A DNA stretch of 64,000 bases from Ailurus styani (GCA_002007465.1 LNAC01001840.1:1-64000); one strand, 5' to 3'. Positions 1 to 10,639 are shown, numbered from the stretch's first letter. Numbers and translations: made by a program. The notes: a model not told the origin generated them from the sequence alone.

Positions 1-59
1 CCTGGGACCTGATGATAATCGGTCTCCTACTCCTCCGCCATCTTGCCGCTCCTCCCCCC
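1..59 (-). mobile_element. L1: L1 LINE, 5' end fragment cut by the window edge
   Basis: The reverse complement contains 'aagatggcggaggagtagg', a phrase I recognise from just upstream of ORF1 in carnivoran L1 elements. The element therefore reads leftward out of the window, with its 5' end near base 59. Only its extreme 5' part is visible, so its completeness cannot be judged. Confidence 0.65.
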
Positions 60-149
60 TATTAATTTTTTTAATAACACATCTTTATTGAAAGTTTTTT
101 TTTGTTGGTTTGTTGGTTTGTCTCATGTTTGTTTGTTTTTTAGTTCTCT

Positions 150-338
150 TTCTTTTTTTTTTTTAGAGAGAAAGAGCATGAGTGGGGAAGAGCAGGGGGA
201 GAAGGGGAGACAGAATCTTAAGCAGGCTCCATGCTCAGTGCAGAGCTCAACACGTGGCTCAATCTTATCACTCTGAGATCATGACCTGAGCTGAAATCGA
301 GACTTGGACATTTAACTGACTGAACCACCCAGGTGCCA
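150..338 (-). mobile_element. Can-SINE (tRNA-Lys derived), older copy
   Basis: In antisense order it shows a T-rich tail, a purine-rich stretch, 'gagatcatgacctgagctg' and the tRNA-like head 'gaaccacccaggtgcca'. Divergence from the younger copies in the window suggests an older subfamily. Open frames through it are accidental. Confidence 0.9.
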
Positions 339-604
339 CTCATATTCTTTACCTTTCAATTGAAGATGATAATTGCGAAGTTTCAAATAAATTGCCTATG
401 TAAAATGTTGTCACACTGTAAGAAGTCAATCTATGCCAAATGCCTGATGAATAGCCCAGGGAATCCGGACATCCCAAGATTCTGTGGTTATTATAAACCA
501 AATATAAGCACTTACCCTACTTTTTTACATACAGCTTGTTATTTCCCTTAAATTAGTAAACTATAGATGGCATGAAATACAAGAATAGGTGAGATCCCCA
601 TTTA
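339..604. other. Unique intergenic sequence
   Basis: AT-rich sequence with no recognisable repeat or coding signal. The 72-codon open frame here lacks any known motif. Confidence 0.5.
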
Positions 605-657
605 TTTCCTTTTTACTTTATTTCAGTGTGTAGTTTACATGCAATAAAAGTGTACAG

Positions 658-839
658 GAAGGAGACAAACCATAAGAGACTCCTAATCTCACAAAACAAA
701 CTGAGGGTTACTGGGGGGTGGGGGGGTAGGGACAGGGTGCATGGGTTATGGACATTGGGGAGGGTTTGTGCTTTGGTGAATGCTGTGAAAGATGTAATCC
801 TGATGATTCACAGACCTGTACCCCTGGGGCAAATAAAAA
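658..839 (+). mobile_element. L1: Young L1, 5'-truncated 3'UTR insertion with TSD
   Basis: About 180 bp of carnivoran L1 3'UTR ending in an A-rich tail. It is flanked by direct repeats 'aaaagtgtacag' (646-657 and 840-851), the target-site duplication expected of target-primed reverse transcription. The same 3'UTR recurs at 29.3 kb, 54.1 kb and, inverted, at 61.4 kb. It has a G-rich tract at 712-774. Confidence 0.93.
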
Positions 840-991
840 AAAAGTGTACAGATCTTAGGTTTATAGTTTGATGAATTCTTTTCTAATATGTACACCCATA
901 TAACCACTACATGTATCAAAATAATTTCCTGCACCACAGATGGCTCCCTCATGCCCCTCTCAGTCAATACTTCCCACTAAAAGTAACCACT

Positions 992-1155
992 GGGTGGCCA
1001 GTCATTTAAGCTTCTGAATCTTGATTTTGGCTCAGGTCATATCTCAGGGTCATGAGATTGAGCCCCAAGTCAGGCTCCACAGTCAGAGATTCTCTCTCTC
1101 CTCTCTCTCTGCCCCTCTCCACTCAAAATCTCTCTCTCTAAAAGAAAAGAAGAGG
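992..1155 (+). mobile_element. Older Can-SINE, tail interrupted by a younger SINE
   Basis: tRNA-like head followed by 'ttggctcaggtcatatctc' and a CT-rich stretch. Its target-site duplication is split far apart, 979-991 (aaaagtaaccact) and 1375-1387 (aaaagtgaccact), because a second SINE later landed in its A-rich tail. Confidence 0.88.
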
Positions 1156-1372
1156 GCGCCTGGATAGCTCAGTGGGTTAAAGCCTCTGCCTTCGGCTCAG
1201 GTCATGATCTCAAGGTCCTGGGATCGAGATCCGCATCGGGCTCTCTGCTCAGTGGAGAGCCTGCTTCCTCCTCTCTCTCTGCCTGCCTCTCTGCCTACTT
1301 GTGATCTCTCTCTGTCAAGTAAATAAATAAAAAAGATCTTAAAAAAAATAAAAAGAGAAAAGAAAAGAAAAG
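1156..1372 (+). mobile_element. Young mustelid-type Can-SINE nested in an older SINE tail
   Basis: Head 'gggcgcctggatagctcag' followed by 'tgggttaaagcctctgcc', CT-rich middle, AATAAA-type signals and an A-rich tail with (GAAAA) units. It inserted into the A-rich tail of the SINE at 992-1155, so the insertion order is clear. Confidence 0.92.
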
Positions 1373-1550
1373 AAAAAAGTGACCACTAATCTAACATCTA
1401 CTCCATTGAAATATTTTATCAGATTTTGAATTTCACATAAATGGAATAATACTGTCTATTCTATTTTGTATTTACTTCAACATGTCCATGAAATTTATCC
1501 ATCTTTTTATGTGACTAATAACATTATTTTAAAGAAAATTCCTGAACTCC

Positions 1551-2055
1551 ACAAGGAAATAGTCATTTTCAGAAATACAAATATCTCCTCATCCTCCCTC
1601 AAAGTTATTTACCCATTTAGTTTTCCCCAAACATACCCTACATGAATTCACTGTCCTTCATGTCCCCTCCGAATAATCTAATTCTACTGTTACATCTGTG
1701 TTTCCACTCCTCTTCATCTCTGCCATTTGGATGGCCTGCCCATCATATCTAATTATGTAATTGAATTCTGACTCCAATTTGTAGTGCTTTCAGATAAACA
1801 GTGATGCTTTAGATTTTAGCAGTCAGGCATAAAAGAGCACAGTGAACTGAAATTTTCACAAGTCCAGTGGCAAAGGCTTGCTGGTATCCCAAGGGTGATT
1901 CAGTTATTTCTGCTTTGCTAGTTTCATCATTCAGTTTGATTTATGCAGGGAAATAGTGAGTTGACTGGCTCTCAGGGTCAGATTTTGGAGTATTTTTACT
2001 TTAATTACTACAGACAAGAAGACAGGAGTGAGAAAGCCAAAAATACAGGAGAACT
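1551..2055. other. Unique intergenic sequence
   Basis: No recognisable repeat, RNA gene or coding exon. Short open frames only. Confidence 0.5.
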
Positions 2056-2068
2056 AAATTTAACTGGT

Positions 2069-2257
2069 TTTTTTTTAAGATTTTATTTATTTATTTGACA
2101 CAGAGAGAGAGATTACAAGTAGGCAGAGAGACAGGAAGAGGAGGAAGCAGGCTCCCTGCTGAGCAGAGAGCCTGATGCGGGCCTCGATCCCAGGACGCTG
2201 AGATCATGACCTGAGCCGAAAGCAGAGGCTTTAACCCACTGAGCCACCCAGGCGCCC
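2069..2257 (-). mobile_element. Young Can-SINE with perfect 11 bp TSD
   Basis: Antisense order: T-run, 'ttttatttatttatttgac', GA-rich stretch, 'gatcatgacctgagccgaa', 'gagccacccaggcgccc'. Flanked by exact direct repeats 'aaatttaactg' at 2056-2066 and 2259-2269. Close match to the mustelid-type consensus, so a recent insertion. Confidence 0.95.
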
Positions 2258-2469
2258 AAAATTTAACTGTTTTATAATGTGTTGAATATGACTCTTATTA
2301 TCTTAAAGACCTAGCACTAATCTGAGCCTGGATATTGGGCTATCAGGACTTGATGTCATTAAATATCCAAATTACATCACTGATTGTTATTTTATTTCTA
2401 TGCTAAGCAAGACTTCTCTGATTATACATTAGCAGCTTATGAGTTTTACACTGACAGATAACTCACTGC

Positions 2470-3060
2470 AAATTAATTGATCAGTATGGAAATTGTATGT
2501 ATCAACCTTTCTGAGCCTTGCCAAGTTAAATCCATATCCTTGGTCACAACAACCTTGTTGCACTGGAATTTCCAAGTCTGGTAGCCTTGAAGGTCTGTCA
2601 CCAGGATGAGTGTGTGCAGTTAACTTTTTCCAGGTAGTACTCTGAGGATACTGGGCTGCATTGCCCGGATGCCGAGATACCTCCATCACAACTGAGAGAT
2701 TTATCGACCCACCTATTGAGGGGCTCAGGGGTTGGTTGTCTGCTGTTGCCTGTCTTTGGAATTTTCTCTGCTGAGGAGTCACCTTGTCTAAGGTCTTATT
2801 CCTTCTGAGGGCAGCCCACGTGCAGTGACCGGTCAATGTAGGAGAATGTTCTCTGGTTCTAACTGGGGACAATTCGGAAAGGCAGTCTATTTCCAGAGCT
2901 GCCCATGGGGTCAGATGTGGTCTTTCTTGAGACTGCATCATAGCTTAGTTTCTCCTACACAGTTCTTCTTCTCCTTTCCACACTTGTTGATCCCAAGAGC
3001 ACTTCCTAACAAATATCTTGTATACCATATCAGATCTATTTCCTGAGAATTTTAAGCTTC
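2470..3060 (+). mobile_element. Old LTR-like repeat (family unresolved)
   Basis: The block contains 'gttgatcccaagagcactt' and a T/C-rich stretch before a poly(A)-signal-like 'taacaaatat', which I remember from the 3' part of an old solitary LTR common in mammals. A 170-codon open frame on the minus strand (2429-2941) lies within it, has no recognised domain and is probably chance. Edges uncertain. Confidence 0.45.
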
Positions 3061-3074
3061 AGTACATCCCTTCT

Positions 3075-3438
3075 GCAATGGACTGAATTGTATCTCCTCC
3101 AAAATTCATCTGTTGAAGCCCTAATGTCCAATGTGACTATATTGGACATAGGGCTTTTAGCAAATATTATGGTTAAATGAAGTCACAAGGGTGGGATCAT
3201 GATCCTATAAGGTTCGTGATCTTCTAAGAGGAAAAGACAAAGAAAAATTCCAGGAAAGGCCTGAGCCCGCAGCAAAAAAGCAGCTACCTGCAAGTGAGAA
3301 TAAGGATTCTCACCAGAATGCAGCCATGTTGGTACTCTGATCTCAGTCTTTCAGCCTCCAGGATTGTAAGGAAATAAATTTCTGTTTTTAAGCCACACAG
3401 TGTATGGTATTTTGTTATAGCAGTCCAAGCTGATAAAT
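3075..3438 (+). mobile_element. MaLR-type solitary LTR (MLT1-like)
   Basis: Starts near 'tggactgaattgtatctcc', continues 'aaaattcatctgttgaagc', and ends with 'gaaataaatttctgttttt', 'aagccacacagtgtatggt' and 'agcagtccaagctgataaa'. This order is the hallmark of mammalian MaLR LTRs, including the AATAAA polyadenylation signal. No internal retroviral sequence is adjacent. Confidence 0.8.
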
Positions 3439-3512
3439 GTACCCTCTCTCTGATTTCATGTCTTCGAACTTTGACAGCAATTAAAAATCATGTTCTTAGA
3501 GCTTTTTGTTTG

Positions 3513-3660
3513 TTAATAAGCAGGTTCTTTATTGAAGCTTAATATACATTCAGGAAAGTGCACAAATCATGAGTATATACTTAAATGAATTTTTACAAAA
3601 TTTAATAAACAACTACCTAGGAATAAGGAGAACACACATTACCAATATTAAAAATGAAAG
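3513..3660 (-). mobile_element. Ancient L1 3'UTR remnant
   Basis: Carries 'gaaagtgcacaaatcatga' followed by 'aatgaatttttacaaaa', matching old L1M antisense 3'UTR. Probably part of, or adjacent to, the larger antisense L1 that follows. Confidence 0.5.
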
Positions 3661-3664
3661 AATG

Positions 3665-5990
3665 ATGTATTTCTTGGTCTGGGTGCTGATTTCATGGTTG
3701 TAAAAATTCATTTAAGTTTATTAAATTTTTTCATCTCTTGGAAGAACAAACTTTTGACTCTGTTAATTTGCCCTATTATTCGTCTGTTTTCTATTTCATT
3801 GATTATTCTATTTTCTTTATCGTTTTCTTCTACTTACTTTAGGTCTACTTTGCTCTCCTTTTTTTAGTAGCTCCTTAAGGTAGGACTTTATATTGCTGAT
3901 TTTAGATTTAAAGTAAACATTCACTGGGGTGCCTGGGTGGCTCAGTTTGTTGAGTGTACAACTCTTGATTTCGGCTCAGGTCATGATCTCAAGGTCATGG
4001 GACTGAACTCCACATCACGCTCCACACTCAGTGTGGAGTCTGCTTATCCCTCTCCCTCTGCTTCTTCCCCCCAACCCTCTCTCTGTCTTTCAAGTAAACC
4101 AATAAATAAAATCTTTAAAAATGTAAACATTCACTGCTATAAATTTCCCTATAAGCACTGAAATACTTTCCTCTTATTTGATATATTTTATTTTGATTAT
4201 ATTCAGTTTGAAATATTTCTAATTTCCCTATTTTTTTCCAAGGATTATTGAGAAATATGTGGTCTAATTTTCAAATATTTAGACTTTTTGTAAATATCTT
4301 GTTTTACTTTCTAGTTTCTTATTTATTTATTTTAACTTTAGTAGTTTATTGCTTTGTCAGAAAACATAATTATGATTTTGGTTTTTTGAAATTCATTGAG
4401 ATTTTTTAGTGGTATAGAAGGTGGTTTATCTTAATGTATGGAATCTACAATTTTGGGACATAGTGTTTTATCAATACCAATTTGGACAAAGTGGTTAGTA
4501 GAGTTGTTCAGACCGTCTCTGTTTTTTTCTGATGTTTTTATCTAGTTGTTCTATTAGTTTTTGAGATGAGGTGTTATAATAGCCACTTATGATGATAGGT
4601 TTGTCTATTTCTCACTTTTATTCTATCAGTTTTTCTTCATGGATTTTGAAACTGTGCTATTGGGAATATACATACTTAGGATTGTTATGTCTTTCTTATG
4701 AATTGACCCTTTTATCATTATTTCTCTTCTTTGTCATGAAGTTTTATTTATCTGAGAGTAACACAATCTAACCTTTTTAAGCTGTTTTTGTGGAATTTGT
4801 TTTCTATCTGTTTACTTTCTACCTGTTTTAAAGAGGGTATATAGTTGGGTCATGCTATTTAAATTTATTTGAATTTTTTCCCTTTAAGTTGGAATGTTTA
4901 TTCTACTGATAGGTAAAACAATTATTAACATATTATATTCATGGCTATTATATTCTATAATACATTACATTATATTCAATGGCATATTATAACATGACTA
5001 AATTTAAGTCTGCTATTTTATAACTTAATTTTTATCTCCTCTGCTTTTTGTTTCTGTTTCTCCTTTTGTGCTTTCATTTAGAGTAGCTGAACATATTTAT
5101 TAAATGACTTTAATCTAGTCATTGATTTTTTTTAACAGTCGCTATCTGAATTTTATTGGTTGTTCTACAGATTAGAATAACCATCTTTAACTTGTCACAG
5201 TCAATTTGGGATTGATATTATACCAGTTTATGTGAAATGTTAAAAACTTTGTAACCGTACATGTCCATTTATCTCTTCCCCATCATCTTTGATATAATTT
5301 TGTGTGTTACATCAGATTATGCCAAAATCTCACTATAGAGATAATTTTTGTTTTAAACTATCATGTGTATTTATTATGCATTTATGTAGTTCTTAAGGGA
5401 AATTGTTTTTGTAATTAGTCACACATTTACTATTTATAGTGCTCTTCATTCTTTTCTGAAAATCTACATTTGTATTTGGTATCATTTGTATTCTGCCCAA
5501 AGAATTTCCAGTAGGTTTGCCAGTGACAAGACCTCTTAACTTTTCTTTCATCTGGAAATGTCTTAATTTTATATTCATTCTTGAAGGATATTTTTGCTGG
5601 ATGAAGGGTTCTGGATTGCCAGTTTATATATTCTTCTAGATCTTGAAGAGTTTATTTCACTATATTCTGACTTCAGTTGTTTCTGATGAAAAGGCAACAA
5701 TATTCTAAATTGTTCCTTGTATGTAATACTGCTTTACTCTGGCTAGTTTCAAGATCTTCTCTTTACCTTTAGAATTTAACAGTTTGACCAAGATGTACTT
5801 TGGTGGGGGTTTTTTGTTTTTTTTTTTTTTGTTTTCTTGTTAGTATTCTTGTTTGACCTTGCTAAACTTCTTGAATCTATGTGTTTATGTGTTTATCAAC
5901 TTTGGAAATATTTTGGCCATGTTTCTTCAATGAAATTTTTTTCTGCTTTATTCTCTCTTCTCTAGGGTCCAACTATAAGAAACTACATAT
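3665..5990 (-). mobile_element. Decayed ancient L1, ORF2 to ORF1 region, antisense
   Basis: T-rich sequence that reads, from low to high coordinate, as antisense L1 from the reverse-transcriptase region (around 3730-3900) through the endonuclease end ('ataaatttccctataagca', 'tgtctatttctcacttt') to ORF1-like sequence ('tttttgctggatgaagggt', 5590-5800). Every frame is broken, so it cannot encode protein. A SINE is inserted at 3926-4122. Assignment rests on order and wording of decayed motifs. Confidence 0.6.
3926..4122 (+). mobile_element. Can-SINE inserted in the old L1, TSD present
   Basis: Head 'ggggtgcctgggtggctcag', then 'ttcggctcaggtcatgatc', CT-rich stretch and 'aataaataaaatcttt' tail. 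Exact 13 bp duplication 'gtaaacattcact' at 3913-3925 and 4123-4135. It splits the ancient L1 and is therefore younger. Confidence 0.94.
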
Positions 5991-7290
5991 TTGATATGTA
6001 GTCTTGAAATGTAATTTAAAAAAAATGTTCCTTCACTATAATATTACCTAAAATGTTGAAATTTGGGTTGGTATACAAGTATATAATTTAAATTATTCAT
6101 TTTTTTTCAAAGAGTTAACGTTCTCAAACTTTGTAAACTGAGTGACTATAATATGTTTTTATGCATATAGTTAATTCTTTCAAAGGGATTTCCTGTCTTT
6201 TTCACAAACAATTGTATTACATTTGGACATTTACCATGTGATTGTAAGATTCTGAGTTCTCTTGGGAATCTTCATGTATAGGCAGATATGTTACCAAAAG
6301 TCATTACCAGGAGATTAAACAGGTGTAATCTGAAACCAGTAGTGGATTTAGAGGACACTTTTGTTGCTTAACTCATTCATATAACTGGGTATGAGATTCT
6401 CAGACTAGAGGAAATTCTACTGTTTCTTTGTTTAGGGAGTTGGAACATCTGATATTTCATCTCTTCTTCATAAGACAATGTTATCCTATTTCAATGTAAT
6501 ATTTTCATTTCTGGTCAAGGTTAAAGCAGTCAACAGCATATGCTGAGTGCAGTACCACTAGGTTTATGGTGTTATGATTGTACAAAGTGAACACAGAGAG
6601 ATTCATAGAATTTTGGAACTATAAGGCATCCTGTATTATCCTACAGTTTCAGTATCAAACCATGCAGAAAAATATGGACACAACTAATTTTATTAAAAAT
6701 TTTTAAAGGAAATTTCATTCTTCAGTATTTTTTAGGATGTTTTCATCAGACTTTAACAGCTTGGCTCCAGCTGGCTACATATATGTATATATAAAATCTA
6801 TTTTGCCCCAAAGATGACAAATATCAGCTTTTGATGATATGGGAAAGATGTATGTTTACAATTTAACATAGGTTTTATTTTTAAATAGGCAGTTTCCTGG
6901 GGAAAAAATTAATATTGTTACAAATCATCAGGAAATAAAAATGCCATATTGCAAAATACCAACGGTTTGGAACTTCAGAGTAATCAAAGCCATAAGGTAT
7001 GCACTATAATCTGGGAATTCATAGTTGCCTCCACAATTAGGCAGAGTACCCCTTCCTTTTTTGGTTATTGCCTCTCCTGAGACCAAAGTAAAGGCTGGAA
7101 ACAGAGAGAAGAAAAGGAGGAAAATATGGTTAAGCATTATACTCTTATGACATCAAACCTACAACTCCATCAAGCAGTGGCGTAATTACAGAAGGAAGGA
7201 AAGAAACAAATACTTGGGATTGCATCTATTTCTGATTCCTTATTAATATTTGAAGGTACGATGAAGTTGAAATGGTCAGCTTAAGAAATA
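5991..7290. other. Unique AT-rich sequence
   Basis: No clear interspersed repeat. A minus-strand open frame at 6928-7137 with a splice-acceptor-like tract is listed separately. Confidence 0.45.
6928..7137 (-). other. Weak candidate exon or chance ORF with signal-peptide-like start
   Basis: A 69-codon open frame begins MLNHIFLLFFSLFPAFTLVS, resembling a secretory signal peptide. The hydrophobic look comes mostly from a pyrimidine-rich tract ending in 'ctctctgtttccag' on the minus strand, which also fits a splice acceptor; the frame could be an exon remnant starting within it. No domain or cysteine pattern is recognised (one cysteine). Most likely chance. Confidence 0.15.
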
Positions 7291-7298
7291 AGTAATAA

Positions 7299-7494
7299 CG
7301 GGAGCTCAGATGGCTTAGTCAGTGACATGGCTGCCTTTGGCTCAGGTCATGATCTCCGGTTCTTGGGATTGAGCCCACGTTTGGACCTTCCCACTCAGTG
7401 GGGAGTCTGTGTCTCCCTCTTTCTTTCCCCTTCTCCCTGCTTGTGTTCTTTATTTTTTTCTCTCTCAAATGAATAAATAAAATTTTTTAAAAAG
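7299..7494 (+). mobile_element. Older Can-SINE
   Basis: Diverged head ('gggagctcagatggcttag') followed by 'ttggctcaggtcatgatct', CT-rich middle and 'aaataaaattttttaaaaa'. No clean target-site duplication, consistent with age. Confidence 0.85.
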
Positions 7495-8029
7495 GAAATA
7501 GGAAATACCATACTGTTTTAATATATAGTAACTTGGGGGTGATTTTTTTCATCAAGTAATTTAATTTAATGTTTCTTAATTATTACACACTATTTATTAC
7601 TTTTACCAACTGTGCATATTAGAATGGTCAGTACACTTTCAATTACTGAACATAACTTTACATTTATATAAAATCCATCAGAGTACATTCTGACTCATTC
7701 TGACTTACATTTTGCCACCATGATTTTGTATCTTCTACATCTTTTAACTGTTACTATGCTGAGTATTTGAGAATTAACTGTGCTAGTTTTGCTCTGTTCT
7801 TACCCAACCTAGGGAATAGCTAATTAGTCATCACCTTCTGACAAAGACATAGCAAGTACAGTCCCTCACTCATAGGGTTTGCAATCCAGCTGGATAGATA
7901 GATGCAGAGTAGAACGTTAATTCTATACATCAAGTATAAGCATCATACTTTGTTTTATTCAATTTGATTCTAAGGAACTCCAAAGCAAGGATAGGTTGTT
8001 GTACCTTCAAGATTCTGTGTGGTCTAAGG
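7495..8029. other. Unique sequence
   Basis: AT-rich, no recognisable repeat or coding signal. Confidence 0.45.
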
Positions 8030-8214
8030 CAGGGTTTCTTAACCTCTACACTATTAACCTTTTGGATCAGATAATTCTTTGTTGTGAGATGATGTTTAGC
8101 AGCATCTCTAACTTCTCCCCAGTAAATTCCAATAGCACCCATCCCCTGTTGTGACAACCAAAAATGTTTCCAGATATCCTCCAGGTCCAAAACTGCCTCT
8201 AGCTGAGAACTATT
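8030..8214 (-). mobile_element. MER20 DNA transposon (hAT-Charlie, non-autonomous)
   Basis: Begins 'cagggtttcttaacctcta' and ends 'agctgagaactattt', the imperfect terminal inverted repeats of MER20, with 'cagataattctttgttgtg' and 'tgacaaccaaaaatgtttc' between. Near full length (about 185 bp against roughly 220). Antisense to the usual consensus. Confidence 0.85.
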
Positions 8215-9139
8215 TCTCGAGGGGCTCAGCATCGATTAGATAGAAAATACTTTGTGTTATAACCAAGATAAAGCAAGAGGTACCAATCTTTTGAATAAGA
8301 GGACCTATCACAGTTTTAAAATTTCTGAAGTTGAGTAATAGCCCTTTCAAGAAACCATTTTCTTGGGCTCCCAGTGAAAGAAATACTGTACCAATAGTGA
8401 ATAGTGAAAAGATCTTTCACCTGCCTGTATCCACAGGTATCTGTTTCAGTTTGGCAAACACTTCTGCTATTCCTCCAAAAGTTTTGGATCATCTACTCAG
8501 AAGGTTTAGCCTTCTAATTCAATCCAATCCTGTCCTGCTAAGGCCAAGATGTATTGCCAGATGAATGTTGCCAGGTTGGTAACATTCCAAAAGCCCTTTC
8601 TAGTTCTAATGAAATTGTATAACCTTTTAAAAGAATAACAAGTTTGCATGTGGCTGTCACAAGAGAAGAATTTTATAATATCAAATAAAAAACACAGAAG
8701 AGATATTTACAATGTGCACAAGTCATCAGCAAAGGGGAGTGTAAATAATGGGTAGGGGAGAATGGAACTATATGTAAGTAATATTTCTTGGTATTTAATG
8801 AGGCTTAAATTCCATCATCATTATCTAACTGCATCAATATCATTTAAATAAAATTGCGCATACCTAATCAGGACCAGAAGTGTGTCTTTGGAGGCTCTAG
8901 CTTTCCACTTTTCATTTATTTCCTGAATTTTCTGTGATACCTCATGGTCTTAAGCAATCTCCTACAACGAATGAGTCAAAAGATCTTTTTAGAGCCTTAT
9001 TTAACCTTTTATTTGCATCAAAGAGACAGCACCCACCACTGACTTATTTGTATTAAGCCAAAGCCAAAGTAAAAGTTTCCGCACCCAATTCTACCAATGG
9101 GGGAGGAGAGAGGGGTGGTAGAGTCTTCCCACACCAACA
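8215..9139. other. Unique sequence
   Basis: No repeat recognised. Open frames of up to 77 codons near 8331-8564 show no known motif. Confidence 0.4.
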
Positions 9140-9917
9140 AGAAATTCTGACACTAGCTGGTGTCCTAAAATTCAACTCGATTATGACGCCGTCTACATAG
9201 TCAGAGATAGCATCAGATTCTACAGGTTAGGAACTCAGGCCCTCAAGATGGCCCCTTACCCCCAACGACAGACTTCATTCAAAAGCCCAGGTTATTGGAA
9301 GACCAGGTTGTCACCTGAGCTTCTGACTAATCCATTATAGATTAGAGGTTGCAATGATCACCTCCTTGGGTTCAATTAATTTGCTAGAGCAGCACACAGA
9401 ACTCAGAGAAATATTTTACTTACAAGGTTAACAGTTTATTATAAAAGGATATAACTCAGGAACAGCATAATGGAAGAGATGTACCTGATAAGGTGAGGAG
9501 ATTCTATGCCTTCTCCAGGGATGCCAACTCTCTTTAATCTCCATATGTGCACTAACCCTGAAGCTCTCAGAACATACCCCCCCCACCTTTGAGGTTTTTA
9601 TGGAGGCTTCATTAATAGTCACGATTGATTAAATCATTGGTTATTTGTCATTGATTTAAATAACTTACAACCTCTCTCCCCTCCCTGGAAGTCATGGGGA
9701 CTGAAAGTTCTAACCTTCTAATCACATGGTTGGTTTCCCTGGCAACCAACCCCAATCTTTAGGTATTGTACAAAAGTCACTCCATTAACATAACAAAAGA
9801 TGCCTTGTTGCTGTCGTCACTTAGGAAATTCCAAGGGTTTTAGGAGCTAGTGCCAGAAGTGGGAAGAAGGCCAAATACATATTTCTTATTATAAATCAGA
9901 CTATCACACAAAGGATG
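9140..9917 (-). mobile_element. Solitary LTR-like element, probably ERVL class
   Basis: Phrases 'agtttattataaaaggata', 'catggttggtttccctggc' and 'tttcttattataaatcaga' in this order match a long old LTR I recall from mammalian genomes, here probably antisense. There is no adjacent internal sequence. Family (MER21-like or other) and left edge are not resolved. Confidence 0.55.
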
Positions 9918-10001
9918 GAGAAAGAACTGGGGTTAGGAGGGCCTTCCTGAAAACTAGAGCATCTTAGCTACAGGGCAGTTATCATAAAGACTTACAAACA
10001 C

Positions 10002-10204
10002 GGGCGCCTGGGTGGCTCAGTGGGTTAAAGCCTCTGCTTTCGGCTCAGGTCATGATCTCAGCGTCCTGGGATCGAGGCCCGCATCGGGCTCTCTGCTCAG
10101 CAGGGAGCCTGTTTCCTCCTCTCCCTGTCTCTCTGCCTGCCTCTCTGCCTGCTTGTAATCTCTCTCTCTGTGTCAAATAAATAAATAAAATCTTTAAAAA
10201 AAAA
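10002..10204 (+). mobile_element. Very young mustelid-type Can-SINE with 16 bp TSD
   Basis: Near-consensus copy: 'gggcgcctgggtggctcag', 'tgggttaaagcctctgc', 'ggtcatgatctcagcgtcc', CT-rich stretch, AATAAA repeats and a clean A tail. Exact duplication 'aaagacttacaaacac' at 9986-10001 and 10205-10220. The tRNA-derived head holds the internal pol III promoter (A and B boxes). Among the most intact insertions here. Confidence 0.97.
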
Positions 10205-10220
10205 AAAGACTTACAAACAC

Positions 10221-10639
10221 AAACATTAGCATGAAAGACGTCCAGAAGAACATTGAGAAGGTTTAAAATTTGTGCAGAATGGAGGAAGGCAAACAGATTA
10301 TGTCTAACTAGCATTCTGAGTTTAGTTGAACACATAAACACATCTGTATTAAGCCAGGCCTTAAAACAGCCACTGCAATTAGTATGTGCCTGAGCATTAA
10401 AGAAAGGGTAAAGTAACCATAAAGGAAATGCTTGAGGGATCTTGGAGATTGGATCTACAGAGGCAAAGTCTCTAGCAAACAAGGTCAAAATATGGAGTGT
10501 TACTAAAATTTTCAGACATTTCAGGGAAGAGTGGTCTCTTGAATGCCAGTAACTCAGACACTTCTTTTGTTGCCTTTTAGTTAAAATACATGTGCAGTAG
10601 TTACACATAGTGGTAATGGTTAATCTATGTTATATCCTT
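10221..10639. other. Unique sequence
   Basis: No repeat recognised. The 187-codon minus-strand frame across 10045-10608 runs into the antisense SINE and has no recognised domain. Confidence 0.45.

Larger units (their letters stand above)
605..1550 (-). mobile_element. Ancient L1 3'UTR remnant hosting three younger insertions
   Basis: Phrases such as 'gtttgatgaattcttttc', 'cacccatataaccactac' and 'atttcacataaatggaata' match the antisense 3'UTR of old mammalian L1M elements. The remnant is interrupted by an L1 3' end (658-839) and two SINEs (992-1374). Family assignment is from memory of the consensus; outer edges are approximate. Confidence 0.55.

Noticed and set aside
2429..2941. 170-codon open frame on the minus strand
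   Set aside because: Lies in LTR-like repeat sequence and has no recognised retroviral or cellular motif.
9140..9917. Intact endogenous retrovirus
   Set aside because: Only LTR-like sequence; no second LTR, primer-binding site or gag/pol/env sequence nearby. The same holds for 3075-3438, 20440-20957, 30522-30875, 34990-35425 and 57440-57803.
10002..10075. tRNA-Lys-like gene in SINE heads
   Set aside because: tRNA-derived SINE head; repeated about twenty times in the window, continuous with SINE body and A tail, and not a mature tRNA gene.
10045..10608. 187-codon open frame on the minus strand
   Set aside because: Its 3' third is antisense Can-SINE ('ILFIYLTQRERLQAGREAG' is the usual SINE readthrough) and the rest has no domain.
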